From Neelides folsomi (lineage: Eukaryota; Arthropoda; Collembola; Neelipleona; Neelidae), in contig JAQGBZ010000125.1 of assembly GCA_034687125.1 (NCBI GenBank), forward strand, positions 98,692 to 162,691: DNA of 64,000 bases. The letters run 5' to 3'. The notes under the pieces were generated by a model. The model saw only the letters and a list, made by a program, of their open reading frames with translations. It had not been told where the DNA came from and did no database searches. Positions 60,081 to 64,000 of this stretch are shown in pieces. Each line of letters begins with the position of its first letter. The first letter of the stretch is position 1. A program made the translations under genes and the position numbers.

Positions 60081-63000
60081 TTAATGACTATTGTGGGGCC
60101 TAGGTGGTTTAAGGCCATCCTGGTGACCAGGTGGTTTCGGACCATCGTGATGTCCAGGTGGTTCAGGGCCTTCATTGTGACCAGGTGGTTTTGAACCATC
60201 ATGTCCAGGTGGTTTTGAACTATCATATCCAGGTGGTTTAGGACCTTCGTGATGACCAGGTGGTTTAGGACCTTCGTGATGTCCAGGTGGTTTAGGGCCT
60301 TGATGGTGAGGTGGATTTAGACCATCGTGATGTCCTGGTGGTTTAGGGCCTTCAGGTTGACCAGGTGGTTTCGGACCATCGTGATGTCCAGGTAGATTTG
60401 GACTTACGTTTTGTTCCGGATGTTTGGGACCTTCATGACGAGGTTTATTTCTAGATGGATTAATATGACTTGTATGTCTTGGACCTTTCGGATGTCCATT
60501 TCCGGATCCCCGATGATTTTGAACATTATTTTCTGTTAGCAAAAACTTATGTGGATAACTCAATGTTCTTTCTTTTTCCATCTCGCGCCAAAAACATATA
60601 ATTTTCATTAATAATGTGGCATCTCTTCCTGTCCTCAATCCTCTAAAGGTGGATCTTCTTGTAATTCCGCCTACAATTTTCCTGAGTAAATGAAGATAAT
60701 TTCTGTCCAAATATATTTGTATGTTCATGCCATCAGTCATTGGATTAAATGGATATCCTGCATCTTCCCAACAATTACATTTACCAATTGTTTCACACGT
60801 GCCTCTTTCTTTATTAAAATACGTATTTGTCGGACAAACAAAGACGGATCGTTTCCCGCCATTGCAAGAGAAATAATATCGAGGATCCTTAGTTGGTAAT
60901 TTCCCATCTGTTGCACAGTTTCGCTCCCATGGAACAGAATCCTCTGGGCATTCGAGCCCCTGAGCAGTAACATGAAGATTTTCATTGATTCGATGGCCAC
61001 TCCACATATAATTTTCACCTTTGTCAGCTCCAATAAATTGATGATAATAAGCAGCCACACAAAAACCAAAGTAATTGCTGAAATATAGCTCGCCGGGACA
61101 TTGATATAATATTTGAATATACGCATCGTGTTCTTCCTCTCCTTCGTTTTCATCGCTCTTGCTTCCACTTTCTTCTGATTCTCCACTTTTGTCGATCCCC
61201 AAAGGATGTTTGAGATTTTTGCAAATGTAATAAAATCTGTAATCCGGAGTTGGGAAAATTCCTGCTGAAGCGCAATGAGCAATGTCAAAATTACAACTTT
61301 GAACAATCTGCCCGAATACTACTTTGGGGTTATTAATCACGTTATTTGGTCCAATTGATCGTTTGGCTATTATGCTTTTTTGGTTTTCTATTGTACTTTG
61401 TCCAAAATTTTGATTGAAATTCGAATCTCCCGCCAGGTTGAAACCAAATCTGTAACTAGATCCTTCTAATATAAATTCATGTAGATATACGGGAACACAA
61501 TGCCCGGCTTTAGCGCTGTAATAAAATCCGGAATGGCATATGAATAGATTAACGTTCAACTGGCCTGATTTCGCTTTTTCATTAACATAGTAAAAGCGAA
61601 GGTCAATACATGGGAATTTGCCAATTTTATCAGAAACTGGCACATGGAATGGCACGGATGAAATTGGCACGGAGAATCCACTTCTAGTATCCATTTTTTC
61701 TGATATTGCCCAATGAATTCTAATTCCATTCCACGAATTTGAAAACTAGAATATTTAATTATTTTTATTATTTGATGTATTAATATCGAAAATTAAATCA
61801 AAATATTTATAATAAAATGAAAATACGATTTTTTAAAAAATCTTTCTAAAATAATAATTGTACCTGTCTTCCTGAAAAGAATCTTGGCTGAGTACATGTG
61901 CCATATACTTGATTGAAAAACAGTCCACTCGGACATTGATAAAGTTGTCTTGTCATAAACATTTCTCCATCAATTTTTTCACATGCATAATAAAATCTGA
62001 AATCCGGATATGAAAATAGTCCAGGCGATGAACATTCTGCTAAAATGTACGCAGGAGACGCATGTGAAACCCAAACTCCCATGTTTTGTAAAACGGGATA
62101 TTGTTTCCTATTTTGACTAATTATGTATCCCGAAACGCATTGTAGTTCATTATAGCAGAAGTAATATCCATACGGGCATTGATATAAAATTCCTAAAAAT
62201 TTTTGGAATATGTAAAATTTATATTGTATTTTATAAATCTAGTTATGTATGTATATTAAATAGGATGAAAAACCTCTTTGATTTGGATTATCGCATGATA
62301 AATAATAACGTCCATCGTTTCCAAAAGGTTGAAATCCTTTGTTCATGCACATGTTTGGAATCCCATGGAAAATATTATCATTCACATATGCTGGAACTCC
62401 ATTAGCAAATTTGGGAGAAGAAATTCCCGGTCCAAACCTGCCGCCCAATTTTTTCTGAATAATATTTCCTGCTGATACATGAACACACAAACGAGCATAA
62501 ATGCTGAAAATATAATTTTTCCCACAGGAATAGAAAACTGGGATCATAGGGCCATTAAGTGATCTCGCACAATGATAGTAGACGCTTATGTCTTCGGTTG
62601 GGAAAAATCCCTGTCCATGGCATATATTTGTAAATAGGATAATATTCGTTGGCCTATTTACGAGCATTACCCCTCCGTAAAACAATTCTTCATTTTGAGC
62701 TATTTTAATTGATCTCCAATCATTGAAAAATGTTTCACCAATGAAATCAAATTCTTGATATGAAAATGATGAAATATCGAACATCATTGAATTAAAATAT
62801 TGTTCAAAATTTTCATATAGATTCATAGATTGATAACTGCTACTAATTAATCCTGAAAATAAATAAATACTTATAAATTAATCAATTTAATAAATATTTC
62901 TTATAGTTTCTTTAAATGATTATAATAATTAATTAGCAATTCATTTTAAATTGAAAATTATATAATAACACATGCTCTTACCATTATATGCCGACATTGC

Positions 63001-64000
63001 TTGGTTAGCCATTGCGTTTTGGTGACTAGCAGCACCACTAGATGCTGCACGAGTTATCATTTGATTATTTGAAACTCCCATTCCCTGATTGGACGAGGAA
63101 GCCATGGCGTATCCCATACTTGCAGCTTTAGTAAAATACCAGTTAAATGTATTATGTAAATACAGCTAAATATTTACCTTGGCCAGCAGACATTGCTTGA
63201 TTTGCCATCGCACTCTGTTGGCTAGCTGCGGCACTCGATGATGCGCCAGACATGGTTTGAGTTTTTGATGCGGCCATTGCCTGATTAGCTGACGACGCAA
63301 TGGTAGTCCCTATGCTAGCATCTACAAAATTGATTATTTAGCAATGGAATATTTTAATTTTTGAGTAATTTGAAATGGTTTCATACCGTGATTTGTCGAC
63401 ATTGCTTGATTAGCCAATGCGTTTTGTTGACTATCAGCCTCACTAGAAGCTGAACCAAACATTATTTGGTTATTTGAAACTCCCATTCCCTGATTGGACG
63501 AGGAAGCCATGGCGAATCCCATACTTGCAGCTTTAGTAAAATACCAGTTAAATGTATTATGTAAATACAGCTAAATATTTACCTTGGCCAGCAGACATTG
63601 CTTGATTTGCCATCGCACTCTGTTTGCTAGCTGAGACGCTCGATACTTCCCCAGACAAGGTTTGAGATTTTGATGCGGCCATTGCCTGATTAGCTGAGGA
63701 TGCAATGGTAGCCCCCACGCTAGCACCTTCATAATTGATAAATTAGCACTGGAAAACTTCAAAATTTGAAGGATTTGAAATGGTTTCTTACCGTGATTTG
63801 CCGACATTGCTTGGTTAGCCATTGCGTTTTGGTGACTAGCAGCACCACTAGATGCTGCACGAGTTATCATTTGATTATTTGAAACTCCAATTCCCTGATT
63901 GGACGAGGAAGCCATGGCGTATTCCATACTTGCAGCTTTAGTAAAATACCAGTTAAGTGTATTATATAATTACAGCTAAATATTTACCTTGGCCAGCAGA
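60081..64000 (-). CDS. Secreted modular protein: Ala/Ser repeats, six cysteine modules, Pro/Gly/His tail (5' end beyond window)
   Basis: Exons, in order of transcription: 64000-63988 (partial), 63935-63792, 63726-63583, 63530-63387, 63321-63178, 63125-62982, 62852-62274, 62192-61864, 61745-60081. All phases fit. The N-terminal part seen is five and a fraction 48-residue Ala/Ser/Met/Asn/Gln-rich repeats, one per 144-bp exon. Six cysteine modules follow, of the form C-x-x-x-G-x-F-x-x-x-D-x-R-x-Y-Y-x-C ... YQCP...F...C, for example PDFRFYYAC with LYQCPSGLFF and PDYRFYYIC with LYQCPGELYF. They resemble peritrophin-type chitin-binding (CBM14) domains but diverge. One module has FYYVN in place of FYYxC. 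The C-terminal 110 residues are about twelve copies of GPKPPGHHE-like units. A cuticle, peritrophic or adhesive secretion is likely. The chitin role is inferred. Confidence 0.8.
60100..60430 (-). repeat. 27-bp minisatellite coding for Pro/Gly/His repeats
   Basis: About twelve imperfect 27-bp units within the last exon, each encoding a variant of GPKPPGHHE. Unit length stays mostly a multiple of three, so the frame is kept to the stop at 60081. Confidence 0.85.
62982..64000 (-). repeat. 405-bp tandem repeat, each unit carrying two 144-bp exons
   Basis: Exon type A starts at 62982, 63387 and 63792, and type B at 63178, 63583 and 63988, so the unit is exactly 405 bp. It includes a 52-bp intron and a 65-bp intron whose sequences are also nearly identical between copies. 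At least 2.5 copies are present and the array continues past the window. All exons are 144 bp with phase 1 at both ends, so any number of units keeps the frame. Confidence 0.93.

Noticed and set aside
60690-61306. Two overlapping frames on opposite strands inside the cysteine-module exon
   Set aside because: They are shadows of the real minus-strand frame, whose cysteine spacing and repeats are clearly selected.
1-64000. CRISPR arrays, bacterial operons, tRNA or rRNA genes
   Set aside because: None seen. The regular repeats found are coding minisatellites, exon arrays or inverted repeats, and spliced genes show that the DNA is eukaryotic. tRNA detection by eye is unreliable, so an isolated tRNA could have been missed.

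Overview
This is a 64 kb window of AT-rich eukaryotic nuclear DNA. GT-AG introns (mostly 50-200 bp, a few of several kb), arthropod-type gene content (a class B neuropeptide receptor, divergent ionotropic-receptor relics, secreted proteins with chitin-binding-like cysteine modules) and no bacterial features suggest an arthropod, probably a hexapod. I cannot place it more exactly. Most exon models below were joined by eye from splice sites, and in every complete model the exon phases add up to an intact frame.

Layout. 1-263: last exon of an unknown gene entering from the left. 1.7-5.4 kb (+): kinesin-8 motor (KIF18/Klp67A-like). 6.6-24.6 kb (-): a 10-exon class B1 GPCR. Its introns hold two other genes: an F-box/LRR-like gene on the same strand (9.6-12 kb) and a complete 15-exon fatty-acid transport protein gene on the opposite strand (17.3-21 kb). 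25-38 kb is gene-poor. It holds an ionotropic-receptor-like pseudogene (28-30 kb), a truncated sibling (32.2 kb) and several inverted-repeat, MITE-like elements.

38-64 kb is gene-dense. In order: a Bcl-2 family protein (-), CAF-1 large subunit (+), 3-hydroxyacyl-CoA dehydratase (-), MRNIP (-), isovaleryl-CoA dehydrogenase (-), DCAF13/Sof1 (+) with a small antisense ORF in its first intron, Hop2/PSMC3IP (-), a 1137-residue multi-membrane-span protein of unknown family (+), and the 3' part of a secreted modular protein (-). That last gene combines tandem 144-bp exons, six cysteine modules and a Pro/Gly/His repeat tail, and continues past the right edge.

The genes do not form one pathway. Several neighbours are paired head to head and probably share promoters: Bcl-2/CAF-1, IVD/DCAF13, and Hop2/the unknown membrane protein. 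MRNIP and the dehydratase lie in tandem with only 55 bp between stop and start, which suggests a dicistronic transcript. Best candidates for something undescribed are the unknown membrane protein at 54.7-59.6 kb, the expanding exon-pair array at 63-64 kb and the small nested membrane ORF at 49.7-50.0 kb.
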